DNA of 64,000 nucleotides from Salvator merianae (GCA_003586115.2 QVOM02000112.1:51210212-51274211), one strand, 5' to 3'. Counted from the stretch's first letter, positions 12,401-24,492 are shown. Translations and numbers: made by a program. Notes: a model not told the origin generated them from the sequence alone.

Positions 12401-15298
12401 TTAGTTATCTGGCTTTACCCCAGTGCTTCTCAAACAACTTTGGCTGAACCCCATGGGTAAAAACAAAGTTTATCTTCTAAGCATATTCACACCCTTCACT
12501 AATTATACATTTTATTTTTTTAAAAAAATGCAGAGATCCTTACACTATGCTGTATACAACTATGGCTGCACTGGGCGCTAATTCAATATTGGCATTAGAA
12601 AATAAAATAAGCAAAAGACATCTGACCCCCAGCAATGACTGGTGAAAGAGATCAGCAGATGGGAGAGGGGAACAGCAGTGGTCAGTGCCTTGCCTCTGAT
12701 TTCCACCCTGCCTCTTCCTCACCCCCCCCCCCACTGGTTCTTTTTTCAGTAGTTGCTGCTGCTGATCCCTTCTAAAATCACAAACATGGAAAGCAGTAAG
12801 AGAACAAAACAAAAGATCCTCACAAGGAGAGGGTGAGACAGCCGAGAAACCTAAATTTCACCCACAATTTTATTGGTAAAGTGAAAAAATAACCAATTAT
12901 TTCTGAATCTTGGTTACCCTATAGCATTTTCTGTGTGGGTATGATTCCCATCCATCTGATTCCACCCTGTTGTTTAACAACCACTCTATCCACCAAGGAG
13001 AATTGTTTACTTTACTTCTCGAATCATTCATCTTATCAACACTGCTACCTGTAAATGGCCTGCTTGTCTGCATCCATCGGTGTCTGGGACTCTACTGGGG
13101 AGGGACTCAGTCCTCCTGCATCAGCTTCCAAACAGTTTGGATCCTGCTCAGTTTTTAATTCTGTCACTACTTGCATCTGTTGGAAAAGAAAGATGCTTTA
13201 TACTGCCATCTGTGTACATTCCCTACTAAGTTTTCTTAGCAGAGAAAAAGGCAAAACTTAGTAAGTTGCCAGAAGGTTGGTATGAGTTGGCAGCTATAAA
13301 ACAGTTAACAAAAAACTCCTTTAATCTTTGCTACATTTGGAGACAGGAAAAGACTGAAGAGGTCATTACAACTTTGACTTATATTAGTAGGTTTCTGTTA
13401 GCAGGCTGTTTGTTATAGAATGCTGCATTTCATATCAAACTATTTTTGGATAAAACTATTCATATGCTGCTTCAAAAAATCAATTCCGAGAAAGCAAATG
13501 AAAGAAGAAAAAAAACCTCCCTTCCCTCACATTCTAACCAGAATATCTTGATAAATATTTCCACTCCTTGGTTTAGAAATCAAACAGAAATTATATCATC
13601 CAAATCACACATTGTAATTCTTGTATTTGTACATTAGGATTATACCTGCCTTAAGATGCAGTGTCTAAGAAAAAAAAATACTCCTGCCCAGTTCTCTTAA
13701 CTACATCAACTGCAATCTGTAGGAAGGATAACCCTATAAAATCACAGACTTTTAGATCTTTCAAATGATCGCTTGAACAAAAAAGAACATTCGTTTGCTT
13801 TATGAAATGGGAGAAAAACTGAAAGATAACACTGAGAGAAGGGAAAAAAACAGAAATAATTGGACAGTGTAACATTTGTAGTAGCTATTAGCAGGAACAG
13901 TAATATCATGTTTACTCCTCACTTTGGTAGCATATACTTCCTGAAGGAGAAAAATTACCTTTTTGGCTTACATGTTTTTTCATGACATTTTTTTTTCATT
14001 ATCTGGTCCTATTCCACAAGGCTGTGTCTGATGTTATCAGACTGCATATACAGACTCAGAAAACAAACTCAGATCTTTTGCACCTACGTAATTTGAAAAA
14101 AGATTGAATTGAAAATTTCAGAGTCACTTGAAAGCAAATTCTATTAAAATCAACAGGATTTACTTGCAAGATACTTATATTGAAACAGGGTGTCAGCTGC
14201 CAATCTTCAATGCTCTCTTTCCCAAGAAAACTACAACCATTTTATTCCACATAAAAGTAACTGTTCTTCAGCATCAGGAATTAGAATCAAACTTGCAGAA
14301 ACCAGCCTTTAGGTTCAGTCCTAAACATACTTAACCAGGTGAGGTAGCCCAAGCAGAATTAAAGAGGTACTAATTTAGGAAGCACGTAACTCAAGAGAAA
14401 GCCAACAAATTTACCTTGTTGCATAGTGAGAAAGCAACAGCTTTCACCTTACATAAATGGAGAATGAATGGCATTCCTTAAGAAAAGTTTTAGCTTTATC
14501 AGTAAGGACAAGAATTTTAAAATACCAGAAAGAAATATGACTACTCAAAGGCAAACATAAAAACAAATCCACACCATAGAGGAGTTTGGAAAGGGAATGT
14601 GGCTTGGTAGTTGAACAGATAATTTGCATACAGAAGATTCCAGGTATAATCTCTGCCACCTACAGTTAAAAAAATAAATTAGCAAATTATGGGTTTGAGT
14701 CAGTGGGCCCAGTCATATCTAAGTTTGAATCCAGCTTTGGTCCACTTTCAAACTGAGAGAACACATCGCTGAAGTAATAAGATGTTTTCTTTCAGCATTA
14801 TCTAACTCAGAAAATCCACCTTTGGCCTAGATAAAATGGACAGAAAATTAGTCACTTTGCTGAAGTGTTCTTTCAATCCAAAAGTGGACTGAAGCAAGAT
14901 TAAAACTTAGGTGTGAATTGGATTCAGTGAGGAGAAGTTATGAGGACAGACATCACTGTAACAGATGCACAAACAGTATGATCTGCTATAATGCAATTTT
15001 CTACATCACCAAGTTAATTTTCTGCAAAACAATTTTTGCATCTGAAGATTCTGTTGCTTTTTGACTAGTTTTCTGCAAATATGCTGAAAAAGAAGCAAGC
15101 AATGAAAAGATCATCAGCATGACTTCACTTTAGTTACCAGATTGTAGAAACTGAGCATAAATTGATTTAAATACAGTGTGTAAAAATTATTTAACAGTAA
15201 TTTTAATAACCTATAAACTAGTGAAGTTCTAAACAAAACATCTTTACCTGTTGACCATCTTGATAGTTGTCTATACTTAATGTCTGTGTTGCCATCAT
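398..15298 (-). CDS. PKNOX1: PKNOX1 (PREP1) TALE homeobox factor, partial, five coding exons
   Basis: The joined minus-strand exons 15298-15248, 13176-13049, 11508-11337, 2826-2656 and 497-398 give an open frame of 207 codons plus one base, with GT-AG introns and matching phases throughout. The product starts MMATQTLSID and contains HPLFPLLALLFEKCEQSTQG and AIQVLRIHLLELEKVNELCK, which I recognise as the PKNOX1 N-terminus and MEINOX (HR1/HR2) region. In the family this region binds PBX proteins, and the C-terminal TALE homeodomain binds DNA in the nucleus. The homeodomain and the 3' UTR are not in the window; they should lie left of position 1. The R60 codon is split AG|G across an intron, and a glycine codon is split after the leftmost exon. 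PKNOX2 is the only close alternative, but the N-terminus and the Ser/Gln-rich linker fit PKNOX1. Confidence 0.95.
498..2655. other. PKNOX1 intron 5, no recognised content
   Basis: AT-rich unique-looking sequence. The only distinctive stretch is a TTTTC/TTCTT-rich pyrimidine tract at about 2533-2570. No ORF with family similarity was seen on either strand. Confidence 0.6.
2656..2826 (-). CDS. PKNOX1: PKNOX1 exon 5, MEINOX HR2 (residues 118-174)
   Basis: A 171-nt (57-codon) phase 0-0 exon between acceptor TTCTACTTCAG and donor CAG|GTACCT. It encodes MVKAIQVLRIHLLELEKVNE, a Cys-containing helix (LCKDFCSRYIACLKTKM) and the Ser/Pro linker that ends SPVQPQ. This is the second half of the MEINOX domain. 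Confidence 0.96.
2827..4859. other. PKNOX1 intron 4, right of exon 5, mostly unrecognised
   Basis: No exon or confident repeat. The 3591-3665 stretch (TTTATTTATTTG, then TATATACCACTCC) resembles the reverse complement of a generic LINE 3' tail ending in a TATAAATAAAT-type repeat, but it is too short to assign. Confidence 0.45.
4860..8460 (-). mobile_element. Degenerate L1 LINE in PKNOX1 intron 4, sense to the gene
   Basis: Read on the minus strand from 8460 to 4860, pieces appear in L1 order. An ORF1-like basic segment is at 8135-8371 and an ORF1 C-terminal segment at 7633-7854 (ERAHWLG-like, then ILVFQDLEPKTL). Endonuclease-like sequence is at about 6480-6800 (GDLNLISELQLDKSQ). Reverse transcriptase is at 5758-6027 with the catalytic-type YVDD motif and FGEVSVLLVNFSK, and C-terminal ORF2 sequence runs on through about 4860. 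Stops and frameshifts break all ORFs. At about 3.6 kb it is well short of a full L1 (about 6 kb), so much of ORF2 between the endonuclease and RT is missing. Confidence 0.8.
4937..4959 (+). repeat. G-run tract (12 G, then G5 and G4 runs)
   Basis: Twelve consecutive G, then TGGGGGTGGGG. It lies within the 3' part of the L1 remnant and could form a G-quadruplex on the plus strand. Confidence 0.8.
8461..10104. other. PKNOX1 intron 4 middle, possible hAT-like fragment near 9220-9720
   Basis: Mostly unrecognised. From 9220 the motif CTAGAGAAGTGCATGAACTG, followed by alternating GAAC/GTTC words, resembles the left end of a nonautonomous hAT-like element. Similar starts occur near 39960 and 47158. 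No right end or target duplication could be fixed. Confidence 0.35.
10105..10490 (-). mobile_element. CR1-type LINE 3' fragment
   Basis: The plus strand reads AAGAACATAAGACCAT, then GCTGGATCAGGC, then CCCATCTAGTCCAGCATTCT and CACAGTGGCCCACCAG. This is the same sequence seen at the 3' ends of the copies at 29520 and 51965. The 51965 copy carries a CR1 reverse transcriptase C-terminus upstream, so this is a truncated CR1 3' end in minus orientation. Confidence 0.8.
10491..11336. other. PKNOX1 intron 4, left of exon 4, A-rich, unrecognised
   Basis: A-rich sequence with no recognised repeat or exon. Confidence 0.5.
11337..11508 (-). CDS. PKNOX1: PKNOX1 exon 4, MEINOX HR1 start (residues 60-117)
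   Basis: A 172-nt exon with acceptor CCTAG|G at 11508 and donor TTA|GTAAGT at 11337. It begins with the last base of the split Arg codon, then HPLFPLLALLFEKCEQSTQG, and ends FFCDDPETDNL. This is the first half of the PBX-binding MEINOX domain. Confidence 0.96.
11509..13048. other. PKNOX1 intron 3, a GC-richer block of unknown origin
   Basis: Around 11980-12350 the base composition is noticeably GC-richer than its surroundings, and there is a C-run at about 12722-12732. The block may be an old nonautonomous element, but no termini or family match were seen. Confidence 0.4.
13049..13176 (-). CDS. PKNOX1: PKNOX1 exon 3 (residues 18-60)
   Basis: A 128-nt exon with acceptor TTTTCCAACAG|ATG and donor TACAG|GTAGCA. 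It encodes MQVVTELKTEQDPNC, then a less conserved acidic/proline linker, then VESQTPMDADKQAIY plus two bases of an Arg codon. The linker (residues about 33-46) is the most diverged part of the coding sequence in the window relative to what I recall of mammalian PKNOX1. Confidence 0.93.
13177..14709. other. PKNOX1 intron 2, unrecognised
   Basis: AT-rich; no exon or repeat recognised. Confidence 0.5.
14710..14925. mobile_element. Palindromic element family C, copy 1
   Basis: The left arm reads TAAGTTTGAATCCAGC, then GGTCCACTTTCAAACTGAGAG. The right arm, about 150 bases on, reads the reverse complement form (AAAGTGGACTGAAGC, then TTAAAACTTAGGTGTGAATT). The two arms pair imperfectly over about 60 bases each. 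A second copy of the same sequence lies at 35583-35790. A short, protein-free, long-inverted-repeat structure in two copies fits a foldback or MITE-type DNA element. Confidence 0.75.
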
Positions 15299-15349
15299 GG
15301 TTACAGAGGATTATTGTAAATCAAATCATCATACATTTGCTCAGATTTT
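15248..15349 (-). CDS. PKNOX1: PKNOX1 exon 2 with start codon (coding part 15298-15248)
   Basis: The acceptor is a long pyrimidine run, CTTCCTTTTTTTTCCCTTAG, just upstream of 15349. After 51 nt of 5' UTR comes GTAACC-ATG-ATG. The two tandem ATGs (15298 and 15295) open the frame MMATQTLSIDNYQDGQQ, which ends at the donor CAG|GTAAAG (15248). The first ATG is chosen because the family protein starts with two methionines. Confidence 0.93.
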
Positions 15350-16974
15350 CTAAGGGAAAAAAAGGAAGTGCTTTAAAGGAAATATGGAATACCAAAGAGA
15401 TAACAAGAATGAATGCATGTAGCAGGAAAATAATGAAGCTTTTCCTATGCAACTATCTTCAAAAGTTTTGTTTTATTTTAACACTGAAGGTAGCTGTTTA
15501 AATCAAGGCTGCCCAGACTTCATGGGCCACTGGTCTCTTCTGAAGTACTGTGAGTACCAGTCACTAAAAGACTGCCATTAGGTACAAAAAACAGAATATG
15601 AAATAGAGCCTCTTGCTCTTTATCACAATTAACAGTGAGAAGAAAAGGAAGCCATCTAGACAGAAGACTATATATGTGGCATGTTTAAACTTTGTGCAGA
15701 GGCCAGAGTGTGAAAGGCAACTGCTCTAACCATGGAGAGAGGACTTGAACCATCCAGTCAACCATTTTTTGTTTCAGTGGTTTCAGGATCCCTCACAGCC
15801 ACCAAAGGACTGTCTTGATAGGCACATGTGTACCTGCAGGAACCATGCTGGGGACCCCAGATTTAAATCATATTCTCCAGAAAGATGTTCTTTGAAGAAA
15901 CTGTAAAAAAAAGGCAGCTCAAATATAAACAGCAATGCTACCAACTACTGATGAGATCATCACTGGACTTTGTTTCACTCACTGAAACAAAGATGCCAGA
16001 AAAACACGGGACAGCGAACAATGCAAGCCTTCTGGGAACTTCTGAAAAAAGTTGTTTTTCACAATATTCTCTCTTGAGGCATACATAATATTAGCAACAC
16101 TGACAAGACCAGATGCCACTTCAGGGTATTTGTAATGTTCATTGTGGTAAGATACCTTTGTACATTGTCAGCTTACAATACAAGTTACATTTCCCAGTGG
16201 CTACACCAAAGAATAAATCCCGATTTTAAAAATTCGTGTTTCTTGCACAGAATTGTCTTCCTCTCATAGACATAACATCCACCACAAAATATTTCCCATA
16301 TGCCTAATATTTTGTAACACGCATAGTCCTTCATTCACAAAAAGAGACAGTTGTTTATTTTTTTCATGTAACTTTTTGTGTGCACATACTGCAAGACGGA
16401 AATAATTTTTTCACACTGAAATTACTAAAAGAGCATGAATATAATAATTAAAAACAAAATGAATGCTGCTTCTTGGCTGCTACTTACTGTAGTTATCTGT
16501 GGGGAACTTAGCTCACGGGGACCATGTGGATGAATTAAGCAGCCAGTTTAGGAGTGTCAGTTACTTCACAGGTACAGGCATACATAGTCACTGAGAAGAA
16601 AATATATATTATCGGAGTTTTGTTCTGGAAATATATGTTATGTGCTTTTTCAAAAGGGTCAAAGCTCTTTTTAAAAACATCCAGGTTTGGATTATAGCAT
16701 CTAGCAGACATATATAACACCACAGAAGAAAAGATTTCCAGTGGAATTTCAGTGGAATTTCTTAAGAGATCGGTTTTTCATTATCCTGGCTCAGTGGGGC
16801 CACTGAAGGATCACAGGCTACTGGACAGCAAAATAGACGGTAGCCTGAAACAAATATGGCAGAATATTTCAGAAGCATAGCAGATGCTTCCAAGTTGAGA
16901 AATATCCTTAATGAAGGAGTGATATTAAGACATTCACACAAGTCTGATGTAGGCATCAAAATGGCAGATGTCAT
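15350..16974. other. PKNOX1 intron 1, left part, unrecognised
   Basis: No confident features between the exon 2 acceptor and the CR1 at 16975. Confidence 0.5.
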
Positions 16975-17757
16975 TTAGTGTGAACAAGTGTAAAGTGATG
17001 CATATTGGAGCTAAAAATCCCAACTACTCCTATGACTGATCAAGAAACAGATCTTGGAGTCATGGTAGACAATTAATGGAAGTGTCAACACAGTGGGCAT
17101 CTGCTATAAAAAAGGCCAACGGTATGATACAAAGTGGTATTGAAAATAGAGATGCTAACTTTATAATACAAATTGATGGTGTGACCTCAGTTTTGAACTC
17201 AAAAAAGAGATAGCAGAATAGGAAGAGGTTCAGAAGATGGCGATTAAGATGATCAAGGGACTGGAGGAGCTTCCCTGCAAGGAAAGCTTGCAATGTCTGG
17301 GCTTTCTAGTATAGAAAAGCGACAAGGAAGAGAACACACAATGGAGGTGTATAAAATTATGCATGGGTGTGGACAAACTGGAACCCTTGCTCAGAATACT
17401 AAAACCAGAGGGCACATATTGAAACTGAATAATCATGAATCAGGACAAACAACAGGCATTTTCTTTCTACCCATCACATAGTTAAACTTTGAAATTTACT
17501 ACTAAGAGATGTGGTGTGGGTTTTTATGAGGGGCTGGACCACTTCATGGAAGTCAGAGCTAAATGGCAGCAGGGAGAGGCATGCCTCTGACGGTCAGCTG
17601 TTGGGAGACTGCAAGCAGACCAAGCTGCTTTTCCAGTGGCCAACTAGCTGCACTGGTGGGCTTCCCTTTGCAGCTGGTTGGCTACTGTGCGAACCAATTG
17701 CTGGACTAGATGGTTCATGGACCCAATCTAGCAATACATTTCTTATGTTCTTAAGCC
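16975..17757 (+). mobile_element. CR1-type LINE, degraded ORF2 end and 3' tail
   Basis: The plus strand has AAGTGTAAAGTGATGCATAT, a GATCTTGGAGTCATGGTAGA segment, AAGGCCAACGGTATG, GATCAAGGGACTGGAG and GTATAAAATTATGCATGG. These correspond in order to the C-terminal CR1 reverse transcriptase region, also seen in the 51965 copy. The 3' end comes near TTCTTATGTTCTTAA (17757). It is antisense to PKNOX1 and broken by stops. Confidence 0.8.
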
Positions 17758-20700
17758 ACTTTGCTTTTGGATATCCTTTCAGTCAGAGTCTTTAAAAGAA
17801 AGAAATGGTTTGATGTCTATCATACTATGTTGTTCTTTGAGTTTTCCTACTTCAACCAGCATTTTCCATTGTTCTTCATCTACCTGCCATATTACGTCTA
17901 TAGAGAATTTCTCAGAGGAAAGGGGCTTTCAATTTTCATTATTTTAAATGAGTTACAGCTGGAGAAATCAACAAGCTTGTTAGCCACGTTGAGTCATTAT
18001 GAAGTAGGCACGATACAAGTATATAAATAAATAGATATGCTGCCTTTCCCTATATCATTTGATAGTTCCAACAGAACATATGCTTTGTCTCACTGGATAA
18101 AATGCCCACTCTGAAAAATTGAGAGTATTTTTTTTTTTGTAAAAATAAGAAAATGTCAATAAAATGTAATTCAAAAATTATGTTTTCATTGAGAATTCAA
18201 AAGTCAAGTTATTTCTGCAATTAAAAACATCAGTTTGGCCTCACAGCTATAAAGTAGAGTTTAAGCTGTTGATCACTAACAAAACAAAATAATACCAATG
18301 TTATGGTTAAAATAAGGTGTTTTTATTCTTATTTGATGTACTGTACAATAATTATGCTAGAATTTAATGAATGAAACTTCATGAATAATGAAAGAAAAAT
18401 TCTGACCATCTTTTTCTTTTACAGATTTATGTGCATAATAAAAAGCTAATCATAGACCTTCATTAAAAAACTTATAGTGTGAATCTGGGCAGTTTTTTTT
18501 ACTACAAACGAACAGCATTTGTTTCCTTCATATTATTGCAAGAATCTTAGCTGAAAATGGATTTTTTCACTGAAGTCTGCCCCAGGATATGTGGCTTCCA
18601 AAAAACACAACTACCTTATCTATTCTCATTTTTACATTATACAATACAGCATTTGCGACATGCCAAAAGTTGCTGTAACATGTAAACATCCTCTCTGGAG
18701 AAGACAGTTAAAACTTAATTTCTCTTCAGGATAGGGCCTTCTCGGTAGCCGCTCCCTTGGAATGCTGTCTCTTTACCATTAAGGTCAGCATCATTCCTTA
18801 TGGCCTTTCAGAGGAATTTGAAAAATTATCTCTTCCGCAAGGTCTTTCCCTGTTACTGAATGTGATTGTTTTTAATTGGAGTTGTTTTACTGAATGTTTA
18901 ATATTTGTTTTAATTGTGTTTTTACGTGTGTTTTTAGGAAAGCTTTTATTGCTACAATATATGATGTTTTTCGTACTTGTCTTTTGCTCTGAGCTGCCTT
19001 GGGCCTATGGACAATGAGACAGGATATAAATCAGTCAAACAAATAAGGTTATTCAATTTACAGTGCTAATTCCTAAATGGTGTTGGCAGTGTTCATATAA
19101 ACTCTACTAAAATATCAACCTTGGTGTAGTAAACAACAGTATTTGCACATGCTGCCTTTACTAAATTAAGGTAAATACTTTTGGCAAGAACATCAGTTCA
19201 AACAAAAATGATTATCAGATGATGTTTGTGCTAATATAATTGTAAAATAATTTGTTCAAGCATAACAAAGTTTCAAATCTTTTAAAATTAACGCACTTTT
19301 ATCTTTTTAGCAATATAATCCCTGAGGGTTTTTCTTCATCCAGCATTGCTTGTTTACTTGCTTATTTTATTTGGGTCAGATTTCTAATTTTTTTGGGGGG
19401 GGGAGGGAATGCCTTTTAACTTTAAAAGTTCATTAATTCTGCTTCATAACCACACAGGTATCCTGAATTTAGTGATACTTTTCCTGATTTACAAAATCCT
19501 CAATCTTTTACTACTGTGATTCCAAATAGCAAGCATGTTGGAGAACTTTAAACCTTCTGGCTTTTTTATCCCAAACCTTCTCTTTTTGCCACTTTTCTAC
19601 TTTTAAATTCTTTTGACAACTGTTTCTTGCAGAATTTGATCACATTCGTCACTATTGTACCCAATCAGTTTAATATGGCTTACAACATAGCAGACCCTAA
19701 AACCTACTCAATATTAAATCTAGTTTTTTTTTTCTCTCCTTACTGGTTTCATGAACAACAGTTTTAAAGTATAGCTACCTATGTATGCAGAAAAAAAAAA
19801 AACAATTTCTTCATCATATCTAGGTCAAAACCAGCTAATCAGTAATGAAATCCAAACTTGTTAAAATGCTGCTTTCTTTGGTTGCTTTCATCTCAGGACC
19901 ATTGTGGACATTTTGCTCAGAGAAGTAATAGTATACTCCCAGTGCCAAATAGTCTTAACAGATGGGAATACCTGGCTATGACTGATCTCAAATAAGAAGG
20001 GTGAGACCTTATCAGTATTAGGTTAGACAACCATCAAGAAATTCCTAGGGCTGTAGTCTGGACAGGGAGTAAAATTAAAAGAATATCAGAAGAAGGGAAT
20101 AGGAAAAAACTATGAATCATATAGATAACAAAATCCATGCTTGACATGAAGATGTCTTTACTTTTACCTTTAATATTGAATTATTTTGGGAGTTTAGGTT
20201 CACTACTCATAGGACTAGGTGAAGTGTCTCTTTTCCAGCATTGTCAGCTTTCTCTGACTCTTATCAAACAAACAACTTCCAAAACATGCTTGTCTTTTTT
20301 TTTCTCATACACAGCTTTTATCCAGTGATAAGTGTGTCTCACTCCTATTTCTTCAGGTTTCTGTTACACTTTATTTATGCCCCCTAAGCACTCCAGCTCA
20401 CTATCAACAACTTAAGAGGCTTCTAGAAATAATCAAATTACACTGTGTTTTTTTCAAATCTCTCTGGTTTGGCATCTCTCAATAGTGATCATCTCATTCT
20501 TGTTTGTTGCCTAGTTTGGACATGCGTAAACACTACTGCCTTCATCCTTCAGGGATAACTCATGCTTAACCAGACACTTACCAGAACCTATCATCTTTTA
20601 CCCACAATCAGTTAAAAAACAAAAACCATACTGATGTTGATAGCTAGATCCAATGTACGAGACTATAGTTCTTAGTACACCACCGCAGTGGTGAGAAGCT

Positions 20701-22645
20701 AAAACAAAATCTATAGAAATAAATCCAAGATAAACATAAGCACAGAATGATAAGTGTCCCAAACGCCAGTGAGGTGCAATTCTTGCTATCTGTAGTTAGA
20801 TGAAACTGTTTTGAAGTATTTGACTGTGAAATCTTGAAGAAAACTTAAAAAAGGGAGTATAAGAACCTATATATGACTGTGCAGTTAAGACATTATTTCT
20901 CCATTTCTTCAAGGACTATTTTTACTTAGCATCATCGTAATAGGCCTACTGAACAATACAGCTAAGTTAAAATTACTGTAAACCTCTTCCCAAGATCTGA
21001 TCTTGTGAGTATAAATTCATCTGAGTCTAAAGATACAATTATATATTAAGTTGCACACTGAAGTTGCAACATAATTTCCATAATAAGTACACTAAATGAT
21101 TAACACTTCAGTTCAGCAACTGCATTGATGTCCCATGGACAGAAAGAGTAATGCAGCGCTATCTTCTATCTGAGATGGAACAATACAACTGTAGTTTAAC
21201 TGTACTTATTTATTTGTTGCTTATTTGTTAATATTCCATTTCAAGAGCACCCTGTAAATATCAAAAGCCTTATTTCAAATTCCCTTCATCTAAAAAAGAA
21301 TGTGATAAAATGACAGTCTTGGTGCTAACTCAGTAATATTTAAGATATGTAAGTCACAAATACCAAAACCCTAAAATCAAAGTAATGAGTGACAACTACA
21401 TTGCATTTTAATTAAAGGATTATCTTTTTTGAAAACACACACTTTAAAGTGTCTCACAATGTACAAAAGCACAAAAAATATTTTTAAAATAGCTGCTTCA
21501 AAATATCAAAGTTTAGCCAAATCAGAGAAAAGCAATGAAATTCAGCCTGATTCCAGTGACAAAAGCCTACAGCCATAATATCTATATATCTATAAGAGGT
21601 CTGCAAGGTCTGATCAAATAATATAGGGAGTATATTCACCAAATTTCATAAGCAAGCTAGCTCCTAACTGCAGTCACACTGCCAATTATGCCCAATTATA
21701 ATTCATTTGAGGTCAGTTGTCTTCATCAGTAAGTACACAAACGGGATCTCAGTCATGAATTTCAGTATGTAGGAAGTCTGCAGTATATGCTGGCAATCAC
21801 TCAAGAAACTTTATTGTAAACTCTTCAGGGCATTAATCAGCAGACTGATATAGTTTAGAAATGTACTGGCAACCAGATCAAAATTAGTTAAGTATTTTCT
21901 AATTACCTGGGACCAATAAGCAATCAAAGGACAGCTTTTACACTAGCTGAAGTATCCAAACCATCTTCAAGGCACACCCAAATAAAACACACTGCAGTAC
22001 TTCAGTTGTGATGAAAGACGCATACAGGAAGGGTAATATCCACTCTTTTCTAGGGAGGCCAATCTAAGCTGCAAAACTGCAATCCTATCACTGCAAAATG
22101 GCTTTGTCTAGAAATACTATACAAATACTTGAATACCATCTCAATCAGAACTCATCTGTTTCTTTGCCCAGATAAACTTGGGAACACTGGCAGGTACCTC
22201 ACTCCCTTCAGCTTATAAGAAAAGATGTCATCGGTAATATTTCTTTACTGGTCATTAAGAAGATTGGGCCCATTTTATTACAAACTATGAGGGGTCTTGA
22301 GTTTGGTGTTCCGAGAATTTTATTTATTTTGCAGTAGGCACATTTGTTTTGTAGGTTCACAAAAATAACATAAAAAGTATGTAGACAATTCATGCTGAGA
22401 TCTCAAGAATTTTAGAATAAGAGCTGAGAAAGAAGTCTTAAGTGGTTTGGCTTTAACGTTCTGCATAAATCTTCCTCCTATCTACCACTCAAGACCAAGA
22501 TTTATGTGAGTTATAAACTATTTACACAGTCCTTGGATACATAACTTTCACATGTTTATTAGCATGGGATGTGACTTCCATTTCATGACAAGATCAAAGG
22601 CCATAATGGTAGCTCAGTGAAGTACACCCTTCCCTTGTCCTTAAC
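17758..22645. other. PKNOX1 intron 1, middle; two weak LINE-tail-like stretches
   Basis: At about 17960-18040 (GCCACGTTGAGTCATTATG, then ATAAATAAATAGA) and at 18725-19050 (GCTGCCTTGGGCCTATGG, then GATATAAATCAG) the sequence resembles generic plus-strand LINE or SINE 3' tails of the GCCTTGAG...GGTATAAATAAAT type. The rest is AT-rich and unrecognised. Confidence 0.4.
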
Positions 22646-22806
22646 TAGGGGTGATTCCCTACTAGTCTGTATTGTAGACCAGCAATTGTATTGAGATTCT
22701 CTTTTCCACATTCTATTGAGGTCTAAGGGAAACCCCACATCAGTGTGTGGAAGGGAGGCTCCTAGTACACTTGCTGGTCTGGTATACTGGCCAGTGCAGA
22801 ATTGTT
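22646..22806. mobile_element. Palindromic element family B, copy 1
   Basis: The left end GGGTGATTCCCTACTAGTCT pairs with the right end GGCCAGTGCAGAATTGTTA. Internal arms carry GTCTAAGGGAAACCCC and GGAAGGGAGGCTCCTAGTAC. It shares this layout with the copies at 33078 and 34238. Confidence 0.8.
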
Positions 22807-23279
22807 AAGTTCAGGTAAACTGTACATTATCATCAATTATTTAAAACTTTGGGGTTGTAATGTTCTTGGTTTCTCAAAGCTGAACAGAGTGATGCAGACT
22901 GAAAAAAGCTCTAAGCTCAAAGTCAGAATAAAGAAGAATAAAAATGTAGTTGGTATCTTGACTAGTGCATGTCAACAGTGGAATAGGTTTTGGTTGGCTA
23001 TATGCACCATAATCTAGGAAAGCAAACTGTCACTGTACAATAACTGTTTATCAATAACAAAGTGTGTCAGAAATGCATGCCAACCTGATTACATGTTTAA
23101 AAGTGTCCTGCCCCTAACTTGGAGAATAAAATACTTTCTTAGATCTGTCAGAAGCCAGCAGTTGCACATTTAGAGCCAGCTCTGGTGCCTAATATATTCT
23201 TTCATTTCCTGCCAAATAAATATCTCACTTTATTCAGGGGACACACAGAATCCCTGAATCAGTTTCAATTTGTTCAGCT
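22807..23279. other. PKNOX1 intron 1, left of the CpG island, unrecognised
   Basis: No recognised content. Confidence 0.5.
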
Positions 23280-24233
23280 TTCCTTCCTCTCTGTCAGGTT
23301 ACAGCGCCACTTCTCCTCTCGGTCCCCCCAAACTCTCGCTTGTGAGAACAGACGAAATACATCTTCCTAATCCTGTCCTCTCTACGACGCCGTCAGGTCA
23401 CCAAACGAAGCTCTCAAGACGACTGAGCGAGCGCCGTCGGTGGCAAAACGCGCCGCGTTTTATTGTTAACAACCGCGTTACACATAACGACCATTGCCAT
23501 GGATTTTCCAGCGCTCGGCAGCGCGGCGCTCCCTGCGCGCCAACTTGGGCGTGAAAAGGTGAAGATGGTTCAGAAGCGACAGGAAGGCAGCCGGGAATCG
23601 ATTGTGGGGGGGGAGAAACAGCTGCTTCTTCCCGACGCCTTCTCTTCGCTTCCCGGCTCCGCAGGGGAGCTCGCCGCGCGCTCGAAGAAGCGAGCAAAAA
23701 GGCCGCCCATCCCCGACAGCTATGTGACGCCGCTCGCCGCCCTCCTCTGTCGGAATGTGTCCCTGCGCAAAGGGCCCCTTTAAATACCGCCTTCCTCGCT
23801 CCGCCTCGCTCGCGCCAGAAACAGCTGTTGCCCTTTCCTCTTTCTCCCACCTCCTCCCTCACCTACTCCACCCCCTGAGGCGCGCGACACCTTCTTCCAC
23901 TGAACAAGTGAGCGCGCGCGACATCACAACCACCTCCTCCTCCTCCCCCCTCCTAAAAGCAACGGCCAGTCGGCTGCTGTTCCAGAAATTTCCTCACTCC
24001 CCCTCCCCTTCCTTTCTCTCGCCTGCCTGCCGACGCCCCTAACCCCCCTCCGGATAGATTACGGTGCGGTTGCTCCCACCCCGCTATTCCGTGTGGCGGG
24101 CTCGCCTCCCCCAAGTCTGCCCCACATCCCTAGGTCTGTTTGCGCGCCTGAGCCAAGGCAGCCGACAGTGGCGGCGGGCGCGCCGTGATGGATGGCTGGA
24201 TGGCTAGGAGCAGGTTTGAGTGACAGCGCTTAC

Positions 24234-24492
24234 CTGGGTGCCAATCTTCGTCACACTGACAAGCGGCTGCAGCAATCGGGACCCGCACCGCCGCGAAGCG
24301 CGTCACCACGCACACACGGTCTCCTCCAATCGCCCGGTGCGCCCAGAGAGACGACACCGCTTTTCGTCAGACGCCTCATCAATATTCAGCAAGGGAGCGG
24401 GGCACGTCTTGTTTCTAGATACGCCCATCGCGACGCACGCCTCGGCGAAGGGGCGGAGCGATAGCAAAAGAACCGCCCCTTTGAGCTACTGC
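24234..24492 (-). other. PKNOX1: PKNOX1 exon 1, noncoding 5' UTR (right end estimated)
   Basis: A strong donor, CACCCAG|GTAAGCGCTG, is read on the minus strand with the exon ending at 24234. It lies inside the CpG island, in the right place for the noncoding first exon. It would splice to the acceptor at 15350-15351. The transcription start is not visible; about 24,490 is an estimate from the TATA-like box at 24519-24526. The exon has no convincing in-frame coding link to the ATG in exon 2. Confidence 0.6.

Noticed and set aside
23398..23862. 154-codon minus-strand open frame in the CpG island
   Set aside because: GC-rich composition reduces stop codons; the Arg/Ala/Ser-rich translation resembles no family and has no splice support.
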